Both the position numbers and the translations under genes were made by a program. The notes under the pieces are model-generated. The model searched no databases. It saw only the letters and a list, made by a program, of their open reading frames with translations, and was not told the DNA's origin. This document shows, one piece after another, positions 35,217-43,660 of a stretch of 64,000 bases of DNA. Within the stretch, counting starts at the first letter, position 1; the number at the start of each line of letters is the position of its first letter. The stretch is from Parablautia intestinalis (GTDB lineage Bacteria > Bacillota > Clostridia > Lachnospirales > Lachnospiraceae): positions 1 through 64,000 of the forward strand of contig RAYQ01000008.1 of assembly GCA_003612395.1 (NCBI GenBank). Direction: 5' to 3'.

Positions 35217-35914
35217 TGGCGCACCTCAAACTTATAGCCGATACCCCAGATGGTGGCGATGCGCCAGCCGGCATGGTCACTTATTTTTTCCCGCAGCCTT
35301 TTGATATGCACATCCACGGTTCTGGTATCTCCAATATATTCATATCCCCAAATTTGGTCAAGAAGCTGCTCCCTTGTAAAAACGTGATTGGGTGAGGAGG
35401 CAAGAAAGTATAAAAGCTCCAGCTCTTTAGGAGGCATTTCTATGTGTTTTCCTTTATAGATCACGGAATAATTGGTCTGATTAATAGAAAGATCAGGATA
35501 TTCCACGCATTTAATATCCTGAGGCTCCGATGCGGCGGGAGCGGGCTTATATCTTCGAAGCACCGCCTTTACCCGCGCTACCAGCTCTTTAGAGTCAAAG
35601 GGCTTTTCGATATAATCATCAGCGCCTAATTCCAGGCCCAGGACCTTGTCAAAAATTTCTCCTTTGGCGGAGAGCATAATAATGGGGGTGGAAGACTTGG
35701 AGCGGATCTCACGGCACACCTGATAACCGTCAATGCCGGGCAACATCAAATCCAGCAAAATGAGATTGGGCGCGAAACTTTCGGCAAGAAGCAGAGCGCT
35801 TTCCCCATCTCCTGCAATCATGGTCTCAAAGCATTCCTTTGTCAGATACAGTGAAATTAATTCTGCAATATTGCTGTCATCGTCTACAATTAAAATTTTT
35901 TGTCTGTTTACCAT
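35213..35914 (-). CDS. OmpR/PhoB-family response regulator
   Basis: A 233-residue regulator with a receiver domain (ILIVDDDSN acid pocket; phospho-acceptor Asp in LILLDLMLPGIDGYQV; PIIMLSAKGE; lysine in YIEKPF) and a C-terminal winged helix (PPKELELLYFLA, FTREQLLDQIWGYEY, TRTVDVHIKRLREKI). The start at 35914 follows CAGGAT; an upstream in-frame ATG at 35935 gives extra unrelated residues. It pairs with the overlapping kinase gene. mutS2 lies 53 nt upstream in the same direction, so read-through is possible. Confidence 0.95.
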   Translation of the reverse strand: MVNRQKILIVDDDSNIAELISLYLTKECFETMIAGDGESALLLAESFAPNLILLDLMLPGIDGYQVCREIRSKSSTPIIMLSAKGEIFDKVLGLELGADDYIEKPFDSKELVARVKAVLRRYKPAPAASEPQDIKCVEYPDLSINQTNYSVIYKGKHIEMPPKELELLYFLASSPNHVFTREQLLDQIWGYEYIGDTRTVDVHIKRLREKISDHAGWRIATIWGIGYKFEVRQ

Positions 35915-35967
35915 TTTATCCTGACTCTCCCGCATATTGTTTTGGACTTTTGTTTGTACGCTGCTTT

Positions 35968-38349
35968 TTATTCTTTAAATGTAACAATTGTAACACCGGC
36001 ATCGCCTTCGCCATATTCTCCAAGCCGATAGGACTTTATATATTTAATGCGCTTTAAATGGCTGTGTACGGCGTTTCTGAGTGCGCCGGTTCCCTTTCCG
36101 TGTACAATCCTGACCGTGGAAAGGTGGGACAGGTAGGCATCATCTAAATATTTATCAAGCTGTGCCAGAGCCTCATCAACCGTGCGCCCAATCAGGTTGA
36201 TTTCCGAAGAAATATTCAGAGCCTTTGCCATTTTTACCTTGCTGGTATGACTTTTTTGTAAAGCAGACAGGCCGGGCGGGTTTTCCTCATCCAACAAAGC
36301 CAAATCATTTATATTTGCCTGAGAGCGCATAATTCCGCACTGAACAAAGACATTGCCCTTGTGATCGGGAAGGGTGCTTACCGTGCCTTTAAGTCCCATG
36401 GAAAGAATTTTAACACTGTCCCCTATTTTGATTTGCTCCGGTTTCAGATCCCTTTTGCTTTGGGGCTGATTTTGTGCCAGAGTAAGCTTATCGTTTTTTT
36501 TGCCAATTTCGCGGCGTAATCGTTCCCGGGTTTTTTCCAGATCCTTCAGGGAAGCGCCGGGACCGGCTTTTTGATAGACGCGGATGGTCTCATCCGCCAC
36601 ATTTTTAGCCTCCTGCAAAATTTCCCGGGCCTGTTCATTGGCCTTTCGCAGGATTTGGTCTTTGGCATTATCTATTTTTTCGTTTTTTACTTGTAACCTT
36701 TCCTTCAGAGCCTTCACTTCTTCTTTGTAAGCGGCAATTTCCAGACGTTCCTTTTCGATAGTAAGGCGGCTGCTTTCCAAATCTGTAATAAGGTCTTCAA
36801 AGCTTTTTTCCTCGGTGGTAATTTGCTTCCTGGCAGCATCTATAATATAATCCGGCAGCCCCAGCTTTGAAGAAATGGCAAAAGCGTTACTTTTGCCGGG
36901 AATACCGATTAACAGTCTGTAGGTGGGAGCTAATGTTTCCACATTAAATTCACAGCATGCATTTTCCACAAAATCGGTGGACAGGGCATATACTTTAAGT
37001 TCACTGTAGTGGGTGGTGGCCATAGTGCGGATGCCGCTGGTGTGAAGGTAGTCTAAAATCGCAATTGCCAGGGCCGCCCCTTCCGTAGGATCCGTGCCTG
37101 CACCCAGCTCGTCAAACAGGCACAGGGAATTTTCGTCCGCATTTTTTAAAATGGATACGATACTGGTCATGTGGGAGGAAAAGGTGCTAAGGCTCTGCTC
37201 AATGCTCTGCTCATCCCCGATATCGGCGTAAACTTCTGTAAAAATGGAAAGCTCCGAACGGTCTAAGGCCGGAATATGGAGGCCTGCCTGACCCATCAGG
37301 GTAAAAAGGCCCACAGTTTTTAAGGAGACCGTTTTTCCGCCAGTGTTTGGTCCGGTGACAATCAGCAGATCAAAATCCTTTCCCAGCTCTATATCAATGG
37401 GAACCACCTTCTTTTGGGGAAGAAGGGGATGACGCCCCTTCCGGATATGGATAAAATGCTCCGTGTTAAAAAGAGGCATGGTTGCATTTTCGTCCATGGC
37501 AAGATGAGCCTTGGCAAAGACAAAATCCAAAAAGGTCATGATTCGCTGATTTTCCGCTATTTCCGGTATATGATCCGCACACCGGGCGCTTAAACCGGTC
37601 AGTACGGCTTCTATCTCCTCTTTTTCTTTAAGCGCAAGCTCCTTTAGCTGATTGTTCAGATTGACAATGGCAGCCGGTTCAATAAAGAAGGTGGAGCCGG
37701 TGGAGGACTGATCATGAATCATGCCGGGAACCTGGCTCTTATATTCCGCTTTCACAGGAATGCAGTATCTGTTGTCCCGCATGGTGATAACGGCATCCTG
37801 TAGGTAGCTGCGGCAGGAACCGTTTACCATACCGGCTAACTGCGAATGAATTTTTTCGCCGGTTAAGGCAATGGAACGCCTTACGTGCTTAAGCCCGGGG
37901 CTTGCGTCATCTGCAATTTCCTCATCGGAAAGAATGCAGCGGTTTATCTCGTTTGCAAGAGTGGTAAGGGGCTCTAAAGCCTTTAAGTAACCGGTCAGGG
38001 ACGTTTCTTTTTCCTCATCCCTTGGTCCTTTGCTGTAAGCTCTGATTCTGTTTACATTGTCAAGAAGTCCTGAAATTTTTAAAAGCTCGGGAGCAGATAA
38101 AGTGCTTCCGATTTCCAGAGAGCGCAGTGACATGGATACATCCCGGTTGCCGCCGAAAGAAGTGGATCCCCTGGCAAAAAGCATGGAAAGGGCATCTGCG
38201 GTTTCCTGCTGGGCCAGTTGAACAGCCCTTAAGTCTGTCATGGGCTTTAACTCCCGGCACATGGCGCGGCCGGGCTCTGAGGATGCCTTCTGGGTTAATA
38301 AACTGATAATTTTTGTATATTCTAAGGTGTGTAAAACTTTTTCGTTCAT
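35968..38349 (-). CDS. mutS2: MutS2, ribosome-rescue/anti-recombination ATPase
   Basis: A 793-residue MutS2. It starts MNEKVLHTLEYTKIISLLTQ and has the core/lever region, then the ABC ATPase with Walker A VTGPNTGGKTVSLKTVGLF (about residue 330) and Walker B SLCLFDELGAGTDPTEGAAL. A long coiled coil around residues 510-620 follows, and a C-terminal Smr nuclease domain with IDLIGRTVDEALAQL-like start and VRIVHGKGTGALRNAV. In Firmicutes MutS2 splits collided ribosomes and/or limits recombination. The internal start at 38349 is preferred because AGAGG precedes it. Confidence 0.95.
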   Translation of the reverse strand: MNEKVLHTLEYTKIISLLTQKASSEPGRAMCRELKPMTDLRAVQLAQQETADALSMLFARGSTSFGGNRDVSMSLRSLEIGSTLSAPELLKISGLLDNVNRIRAYSKGPRDEEKETSLTGYLKALEPLTTLANEINRCILSDEEIADDASPGLKHVRRSIALTGEKIHSQLAGMVNGSCRSYLQDAVITMRDNRYCIPVKAEYKSQVPGMIHDQSSTGSTFFIEPAAIVNLNNQLKELALKEKEEIEAVLTGLSARCADHIPEIAENQRIMTFLDFVFAKAHLAMDENATMPLFNTEHFIHIRKGRHPLLPQKKVVPIDIELGKDFDLLIVTGPNTGGKTVSLKTVGLFTLMGQAGLHIPALDRSELSIFTEVYADIGDEQSIEQSLSTFSSHMTSIVSILKNADENSLCLFDELGAGTDPTEGAALAIAILDYLHTSGIRTMATTHYSELKVYALSTDFVENACCEFNVETLAPTYRLLIGIPGKSNAFAISSKLGLPDYIIDAARKQITTEEKSFEDLITDLESSRLTIEKERLEIAAYKEEVKALKERLQVKNEKIDNAKDQILRKANEQAREILQEAKNVADETIRVYQKAGPGASLKDLEKTRERLRREIGKKNDKLTLAQNQPQSKRDLKPEQIKIGDSVKILSMGLKGTVSTLPDHKGNVFVQCGIMRSQANINDLALLDEENPPGLSALQKSHTSKVKMAKALNISSEINLIGRTVDEALAQLDKYLDDAYLSHLSTVRIVHGKGTGALRNAVHSHLKRIKYIKSYRLGEYGEGDAGVTIVTFKE

Positions 38350-38473
38350 AAATACCTCTGCCATACCGGTTAAATTGTTTCTGATAAATTAGTATAACAT
38401 ATTTTTTACGAATACACTACCTAATTGCATTCCGCATTTAGTTTTGATAGAATAGGCAATAATAGTAAAGGCT

Positions 38474-38508
38474 CTGCCGCAGGTAAGGCCTGCGGCATAC
38501 GGGGGTAT
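38474..38508 (+). repeat. Hairpin leader (family C), copy 1
   Basis: TGCCGCAGG, a TAAGG loop and CCTGCGGCA form a perfect 9-bp stem, with a G-run that serves as ribosome binding site just after it. A close relative lies at 49306-49335 at the oppC / M20 boundary. Confidence 0.5.
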
Positions 38509-38512
38509 AAAC

Positions 38513-39907
38513 GTGACAGCTTTTGTGGAGAAATATAGAAAACAGATATTCTGGATAGTATTAGCAGCTTCCTTTTTAATGATCCTGGTTTATAATTTTT
38601 TAACGCCATATATGTCAGATGATTATTCCTATGCCATAGAGGTGCGCCGGGCTAAGTCTCTGTGGGATTTGGTAAAGCAGCAGTACGGAGAATATTTATC
38701 GAACAGCGGGAGGATTATAGGCCAGTTTAATGTACGGCTTTCCCTGGCGATGGACAAATGGGTGTTTAATATAGTGAACAGCCTGATGTTTTTAGCGCTT
38801 GTGCTTCTCATATATGGGAATATCCGCCGCAAAAAAAGATATGATATTTTTGTACTTTTGCTGATAATTACTTTTTTGTGGAGGTTTGCGGTCAGCTTTG
38901 GACAAACAATGCTTTGGATATGCGGAGCCTGCAATTACCTTTGGGGAAGCGTGATTATTTTAGGGTTTGTAACCTTTTACAGGTATTTTCTGTGCCATGC
39001 GGATAAAATAAAGCATCAGCCCGCTGTGGCGGCGGGAGCCTTTCTTTTTGGGGTGGCGGCCGGGTGGTGTAATGAAAATACATCTGGCGGCGGCCTGATG
39101 CTGGTAGTGTTATTTGGATTAAATTTCTGGTACGATAAAAGAGAAAGGAAAGAAAAAAGCATTTATCCTTTTATGATTTCCGGGGTATTTGGTATGTGTT
39201 GTGGAATGCTGGGGATGATTTCGGCGCCGGGAGTAAAAAGCAGGAGTGCAACCATGTCCGAAGGCGAATACACGGGACTTGTAGGACTCTTGTCAAGAAT
39301 TTATAAGGTTACACTCACCATCAGAGAGTTGTTTTTTTTGGTATTGGTAATCGCTATTATAGTGATCGTGCTTTTGGCGCTACAAAAAAAATTGTGCAGC
39401 TTAAGGCAGCTGTGCGGTAACGAGACAGTTCTTTTTTTGCTTGCATCCGCAGCTACAGGCTATGTTCTTGCTATTGCGCCCACGCCTGAGGACAGGGCGT
39501 ACTTTGGAGCGGGAATATTTCTGTTTGCAGGCTGTATTCAGGGGATTGTTGACGTATCGGATAAGGAGCAGGCAATCCGTGCCGCTAAATATAGTCTGGT
39601 CAGTGTACTGTGTGCGTGGTTGTTTTTTACTTATCTGGATAATCTGGTAAATCTGGCCAGAATATACAGGGAGGAGAAGGAGAGAATTGAGCTTATCCGT
39701 GCGGAAAAGGCTGACCCCGAGGGTACCGGTATCCTGGTTGTGCCGCAATTAAGAAAGGCCTTTGAAAATCCTTACAGCAATGCCCATGAATCGGACTTGC
39801 AGGATGATAAGGATTATTGGATTAATCTGTATTATGAAGTTTATTATGATGTGGGAAATATTACTGCTATTCCAAGGGATGAGTGGGAAGAACAGTACGG
39901 AGAATAA
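38513..39907 (+). CDS. DUF6056-family membrane protein
   Basis: A 464-residue polytopic membrane protein with about eleven hydrophobic segments. The block YMSDDYSYAIEVRRAKSLWD (residues 33-52), SNSGRIIGQF, WICGACNYLWGSVI and AAGWCNENTSGGGL match the DUF6056 family, found with surface-polysaccharide and teichoic-acid-like loci. The function is unknown; an acidic motif (SDDYSY) in the first external loop resembles membrane glycosyltransferases. The GTG start at 38513 follows the GGGGG run by 6 nt. The C terminus is a soluble, acidic tail. Confidence 0.8.
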   Translation: MTAFVEKYRKQIFWIVLAASFLMILVYNFLTPYMSDDYSYAIEVRRAKSLWDLVKQQYGEYLSNSGRIIGQFNVRLSLAMDKWVFNIVNSLMFLALVLLIYGNIRRKKRYDIFVLLLIITFLWRFAVSFGQTMLWICGACNYLWGSVIILGFVTFYRYFLCHADKIKHQPAVAAGAFLFGVAAGWCNENTSGGGLMLVVLFGLNFWYDKRERKEKSIYPFMISGVFGMCCGMLGMISAPGVKSRSATMSEGEYTGLVGLLSRIYKVTLTIRELFFLVLVIAIIVIVLLALQKKLCSLRQLCGNETVLFLLASAATGYVLAIAPTPEDRAYFGAGIFLFAGCIQGIVDVSDKEQAIRAAKYSLVSVLCAWLFFTYLDNLVNLARIYREEKERIELIRAEKADPEGTGILVVPQLRKAFENPYSNAHESDLQDDKDYWINLYYEVYYDVGNITAIPRDEWEEQYGE

Positions 39908-40006
39908 AGCGGCTTTATGTGCAGCAGATGACAAAGCTTATAAGAGCTGAAACCAAAAAGCTGCTATTGATGTGGTGAGCAGCAGTAATGGTTAAGAGGT
40001 ATGGTT

Positions 40007-40927
40007 ATGGGGTGGGGGGAATTAAGCAGCAGCCCCTGCAATCTGTGCCCAAGGGAGTGCGGGGCAGGGCGGAAGGACGGACAGACGGGCTATTGCCTTT
40101 CGGATAACAGAATTTTTGTTGCAAGGGCTGCCCTTCACATGTGGGAGGAGCCCTGTATATCCGGAGAGGCAGGCTCGGGCACCGTATTTTTTTCCGGATG
40201 TAATCTTCGGTGCGTTTATTGCCAGAATTATCAAATTGCAGCAGGGAAAAAGGGCAGGCAGGTTTCCGTTAAGGAACTTGCGGAAATTTTTTTAATGCTT
40301 CAGGCACAAGGGGCCGCCAATATCAATCTTGTGACGCCGGATCACTATATAGATCAGATAGTGAGAGCTGTTCTTGAAGCAAAGGATATGGGGCTTTTGA
40401 TACCGGTTGTATACAACGGCAGCGGCTACGAAAAAAGAGAAGTTATAAGAAATCTGGCAGAAATTGTTGATATTTTTTTGACGGATTTTAAGTATATGGA
40501 TGGAGAACTGGCGGAAAAATATTCAAAAGCGCCTGATTATCCTGCCGTTGCAAAAGGAGCCCTTGCAGAGATGGTTAGGATAGCGGGGAGCGCCGCTTTT
40601 GATGAAAAGGGCATGATGCAAAAAGGAATTATTGTAAGACATTTGCTTTTGCCGGGACATAAGAAAAACGCAAAAGAAGTTATCAGGTATCTGTATGAAA
40701 CATACCAGGACAAAATTTACATTAGCATAATGAACCAGTATACACCCTTTGTAAAGACCGGGGCGGATTCCGGTTTTAAGGAACTTCGGCGGAAGGTGAC
40801 AAGGCGGGAATATGAATCCGTGACAGATTATGCCATAGACTTAGGAGTCAGAAACGCTTTTATTCAGGAAGGCGATACTGCCCGGGAAAGCTTTGTGCCG
40901 GAGTTTGATTTGAATTTTCATGTATAA
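40007..40927 (+). CDS. PflX-like radical SAM protein
   Basis: A 306-residue radical SAM enzyme of the COG1313 (PflX) family, related to pyruvate formate-lyase activase. It has an N-terminal CNLCPRECGAGR cluster, then EEPCISGEAGSGTVFFSGCN and the CxxxCxxC iron-sulfur motif in CNLRCVYCQNYQI near residue 68. Its substrate is not known. No pflB or glycyl radical gene lies next to it. The ATG at 40007 follows AAGAGG with 7-nt spacing; an ATG at 40001 lies directly on it. Confidence 0.9.
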   Translation: MGWGELSSSPCNLCPRECGAGRKDGQTGYCLSDNRIFVARAALHMWEEPCISGEAGSGTVFFSGCNLRCVYCQNYQIAAGKKGRQVSVKELAEIFLMLQAQGAANINLVTPDHYIDQIVRAVLEAKDMGLLIPVVYNGSGYEKREVIRNLAEIVDIFLTDFKYMDGELAEKYSKAPDYPAVAKGALAEMVRIAGSAAFDEKGMMQKGIIVRHLLLPGHKKNAKEVIRYLYETYQDKIYISIMNQYTPFVKTGADSGFKELRRKVTRREYESVTDYAIDLGVRNAFIQEGDTARESFVPEFDLNFHV

Positions 40928-40997
40928 TAAGCCTTCTTTTACAAATAATAGTACAAGAGTAATTTTTTACTATTAGCGTAAATGGAGGTTTATTTTT

Positions 40998-41543
40998 ATG
41001 AAAGCTACAGGTATTGTGAGACGAATAGACGACTTAGGCCGTATTGTAATACCCAAGGAAATCAGACGGACCCTCCGGATTAGGGAAAGTGACCCGCTTG
41101 AAATATTTACTGACAGGGAAGGCGAGATAATATTAAAGAAATATTCTCCCATTGGTGAAATGAATACATTTGCAAAACAATATGCCGAGAGCCTTGCACA
41201 GGTATCAGGCAAAGCAGCCCTGATTGCCGACAGAGACCAGTTCATTGCGGTATCGGGAGGCTATAAAAGTATTCTGGGTAAATCTATCAGTAAGGAGTTG
41301 GAGGAAAAGTTAAACAAGAGGGAAATGCTAATTGCTTCTAAAGGAGATTCAAATTTTATTCCGATTACGCAGGATGTAACCGATGAATTTCAACAGGAAG
41401 CAATCAGCCCTATTATCTGTGAAGGCGATATGATCGGCGGAGTTGTACTGATTGATAATGGAGAAAAGGGTAAAATGGGAGAGGTAGAGCAAAAGCTGAT
41501 TCAGTCGGCGGCCGGCTTTCTGGGAAGACAGATGGAACAATAA
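40998..41543 (+). CDS. spoVT: Stage V sporulation regulator SpoVT
   Basis: A 181-residue AbrB-type regulator of forespore gene expression. The N-terminal AbrB swapped-hairpin domain reads MKATGIVRRIDDLGRIVIPK and continues EIRRTLRIRESDPLEIF. The C-terminal GAF-like domain includes the ALIADRDQFIAVSG and EGDMIGGVVLIDNG strands. GGAGG is placed 11 nt upstream of the ATG. The gene supports a spore-forming host. In Bacillus it is expressed under sigma-G; a clear sigma-G promoter was not identified here. Confidence 0.95.
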   Translation: MKATGIVRRIDDLGRIVIPKEIRRTLRIRESDPLEIFTDREGEIILKKYSPIGEMNTFAKQYAESLAQVSGKAALIADRDQFIAVSGGYKSILGKSISKELEEKLNKREMLIASKGDSNFIPITQDVTDEFQQEAISPIICEGDMIGGVVLIDNGEKGKMGEVEQKLIQSAAGFLGRQMEQ

Positions 41544-41548
41544 GCACA

Positions 41549-41576
41549 AAAAGGGACTGCCGGGGGCAGTCCTTTT
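41549..41576. terminator. Bidirectional terminator after spoVT
   Basis: GGACTGCC, a GGG loop and GGCAGTCC, with AAAAAG before and TTTTA after, form a classic Rho-independent terminator between convergent spoVT and the C39-like gene. Confidence 0.9.
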
Positions 41577-41577
41577 A

Positions 41578-42216
41578 TCAATAGACCGATTTATAAAATA
41601 TGGCGGTGTCCGGCAGGTCCGTATTAAACATAATAAGCGCCAGCCTCAGAGAAAAGTCTCCCATCTCATAATAATCTCCGGTAGTGCGGTTCAGACGCTC
41701 TATGGATACGGAGCGGTTGGCCTTTTTGGGCTGGCCGGTGATAAAGGAAATTTCTTCCGTAGAATATTCTTCATCTAATTCAGGATCGTCCAGTTCCTCA
41801 TAAAAAGGGTCAAAAAGTAAAACCCTGTCGCCCTCGATACCTGTCAGCAAAACATAATGCTCCACCCCCAGATAAAGGTGAATCAAAACCACACCACCTG
41901 CCAGGAGGGCTCTGGTGATGGGACTGTCCGGCGTAATGGTTACGGACTCTCCGGAATAGTATTCACAGCGCAGAGGGAAGTTTCTGGTTTCCCCATAGTG
42001 ATTTAGCCAGCGGGACAGAAAGTCTATGGCGGAAGGAGAGGTGCCGTGCTTGCCGGGATCCCCCGATTCGTTGCAGGTATCCAGACAATAAAGCATAATA
42101 AACTTAACCAGGTCAGGATGAATATCCTCCCGCTCAAAAAGATACCGTATGCCGTTAAGTACGGTAACAGGTCCGCAGTCGTATTCAGATGTCTGATAGT
42201 TCAACAGATTCTTCAT
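41578..42216 (-). CDS. C39-like cysteine peptidase domain protein
   Basis: A 212-residue protein with a papain-like C39 fold. The nucleophile cysteine is in QTSEYDCGPVTVLNGIRYLF at residues 8-27, and His in VEHYVLLTG with Asp in LFDPF give the remaining catalytic triad. It has no signal peptide and no transporter domain, so it is not a bacteriocin exporter. The substrate is unknown; related stand-alone proteins are often unannotated. It carries the third copy of the pseudoknot-like leader. Confidence 0.8.
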   Translation of the reverse strand: MKNLLNYQTSEYDCGPVTVLNGIRYLFEREDIHPDLVKFIMLYCLDTCNESGDPGKHGTSPSAIDFLSRWLNHYGETRNFPLRCEYYSGESVTITPDSPITRALLAGGVVLIHLYLGVEHYVLLTGIEGDRVLLFDPFYEELDDPELDEEYSTEEISFITGQPKKANRSVSIERLNRTTGDYYEMGDFSLRLALIMFNTDLPDTAIFYKSVY

Positions 42217-42299
42217 TTTTTACCTCATTTCTGCGCTGCTTTATTGCGCAAAGCCATATATGGCTTACGAGTTTGTGGCAAGCAACACGCAGACACAAT
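42217..42299 (-). repeat. Pseudoknot-like leader (family B), copy 3
   Basis: Read on the minus strand: TTGTG pairs with CACAA, and the loop holds CTGCGT, complementary (with one G-U) to GCGCAG within AAGCAGCGCAGAAATGAGG, the same 3' block as in the yvyF and ileS leaders. An extra hairpin GCCATA/TATGGC lies between. The ATG follows ATGAGG and six A or T bases. Confidence 0.6.
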
Positions 42300-42494
42300 C
42301 CTTATGCCTTTTCATATCTTGTAAATTGATGACAGATAATTGTAATTAGCAGGTCCGATAATATTTTTAGCTTTGCTATATTATATTAAAAATTGTGGCG
42401 CAAAGTGATTGTAATATAACGCTATTTGCGGTATTTGTCAAGAATGCGCGCATTTGGCAGAAAATACAAGCTGTTCCAATGATGAATTTTGTAT

Positions 42495-42523
42495 TTGACA
42501 GGAGAGGGGATTAGGAATATAAT
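42495..42523 (+). promoter_or_regulatory. Consensus sigma-A promoter for cysK
   Basis: TTGACA (42495-42500) and TATAAT (42518-42523) are perfect consensus with 17-nt spacing, 57 nt before cysK. A perfect dyad follows at the likely transcription start. Confidence 0.85.
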
Positions 42524-42534
42524 GGAAAACATAT

Positions 42535-42559
42535 TTATCCTACTGAATAAGTAGGATAA
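42535..42559. promoter_or_regulatory. Perfect dyad downstream of the cysK promoter, likely operator
   Basis: TTATCCTACT and AGTAGGATAA are separated by 5 nt. The site begins 12 nt after the -10 element, an ideal position for repression. ACT...AGT half-sites with a CC/GG pair are characteristic of Rrf2-family (CymR/IscR-type) operators, and cysK is a classic CymR target. The dyad and promoter are seen; the regulator is inferred. Confidence 0.7.
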
Positions 42560-42579
42560 TAAAAAGCGGGAGGAAAAGT

Positions 42580-43521
42580 ATGAATAAAGTAAAAGAAAGT
42601 GCTTTGGAGTTAATTGGAGGTACACCCATTTTAAGGTTAAGCCGTTATGGGCAAAAAGCAGGGGCCGGGCAGGCAGACATTCTGGCTAAGCTGGAATATT
42701 TAAATCCGGCCGGTTCTGTTAAGGACAGGGTAGCGCTTTCTATGATAGAAGATGCGGAAAAAAAAGGAGTATTAAAGCCGGGAGCCACTATCATTGAGCC
42801 TACATCAGGTAACACCGGCATCGGCCTTGCGGCGGTGGCAGCAGTGAAAGGCTACAGAGCGATCCTGACACTGCCCGATACCATGAGTATAGAGCGAAGG
42901 AACCTGCTGGGGGCTTATGGAGCAAAGCTGGTGCTTACACAGGGGGCGAAAGGAATGACAGGTGCCATAGAAAAGGCGAAGGAGCTTAAAGATTCCATAC
43001 CCGGAGCCGTGATTTTAGGACAATTTGAAAATTCTGCAAATCCCAAGGCTCATTGGGAGACCACAGGGCCCGAAATATGGGAGCAGACAGACGGGAAAAT
43101 AGACATTTTTGTGGCAGGCGTAGGAACCGGAGGCACGATTACCGGCGTGGGAGAATATCTGAAGGCCCAAAATCCCGGGATAAAGATTGTGGCAGTAGAG
43201 CCCGCCTCAAGTCCTGTTTTATCGCGTGGAACCGCAGGGGCGCACAAAATCCAGGGAATAGGAGCAGGCTTTGTGCCGGAGGCATTAAATACGGAAGTTT
43301 ATGACGAGATTATTGCCGTTGAAAATGAAGATGCATTTGCGGAAGGAAAGGCATTTGCAGTAAGCGAAGGCATTTTGGTGGGCATTTCTTCAGGGGCGGC
43401 CCTTAAGGCGGCGGTTATTCTTGCAAAGAGAGCTGAGAATGCAGGAAAAACAATAGTGGTATTACTACCGGATTCCGGCGACAGATATTTATCCACCCCT
43501 CTGTTTGGAAATAACAATTAG
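42580..43521 (+). CDS. cysK: Cysteine synthase A
   Basis: Pyridoxal-phosphate enzyme that makes cysteine from O-acetylserine and sulfide. The 313-residue protein has the PLP-lysine motif NPAGSVKDR (residues 43-51), the substrate loop TSGNTGIGLA near residue 71, the phosphate-binding GVGTGGTITG near residue 178, and a C-terminal LPDSGDRYLST. GGAGG precedes the ATG. No cysE is next to it. A perfect promoter and dyad upstream suggest sulfur-responsive repression. Confidence 0.96.
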   Translation: MNKVKESALELIGGTPILRLSRYGQKAGAGQADILAKLEYLNPAGSVKDRVALSMIEDAEKKGVLKPGATIIEPTSGNTGIGLAAVAAVKGYRAILTLPDTMSIERRNLLGAYGAKLVLTQGAKGMTGAIEKAKELKDSIPGAVILGQFENSANPKAHWETTGPEIWEQTDGKIDIFVAGVGTGGTITGVGEYLKAQNPGIKIVAVEPASSPVLSRGTAGAHKIQGIGAGFVPEALNTEVYDEIIAVENEDAFAEGKAFAVSEGILVGISSGAALKAAVILAKRAENAGKTIVVLLPDSGDRYLSTPLFGNNN

Positions 43522-43567
43522 GAACTTTAGAAGAACTCCGGATTTTTTGGAATTGTGATTGAAAATA

Positions 43568-43596
43568 TTGACAATTCAATACTGTAACAGTATAAT
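43568..43596 (+). promoter_or_regulatory. Consensus promoter with overlapping dyad, peptide ABC operon
   Basis: TTGACA (43568-43573) and TATAAT (43591-43596) are perfect with 17-nt spacing. ATACTGT-A-ACAGTAT at 43580-43594 is a perfect 15-bp inverted repeat that covers the spacer and runs into the -10 element, placing a repressor site on the promoter. The regulator is not known. Confidence 0.75.
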
Positions 43597-43660
43597 GAAC
43601 CAACTAAAAAAGGTATCGGATTGAAGGATCCGGTGGTTTGCAACGGAGGAGTAATAAATT

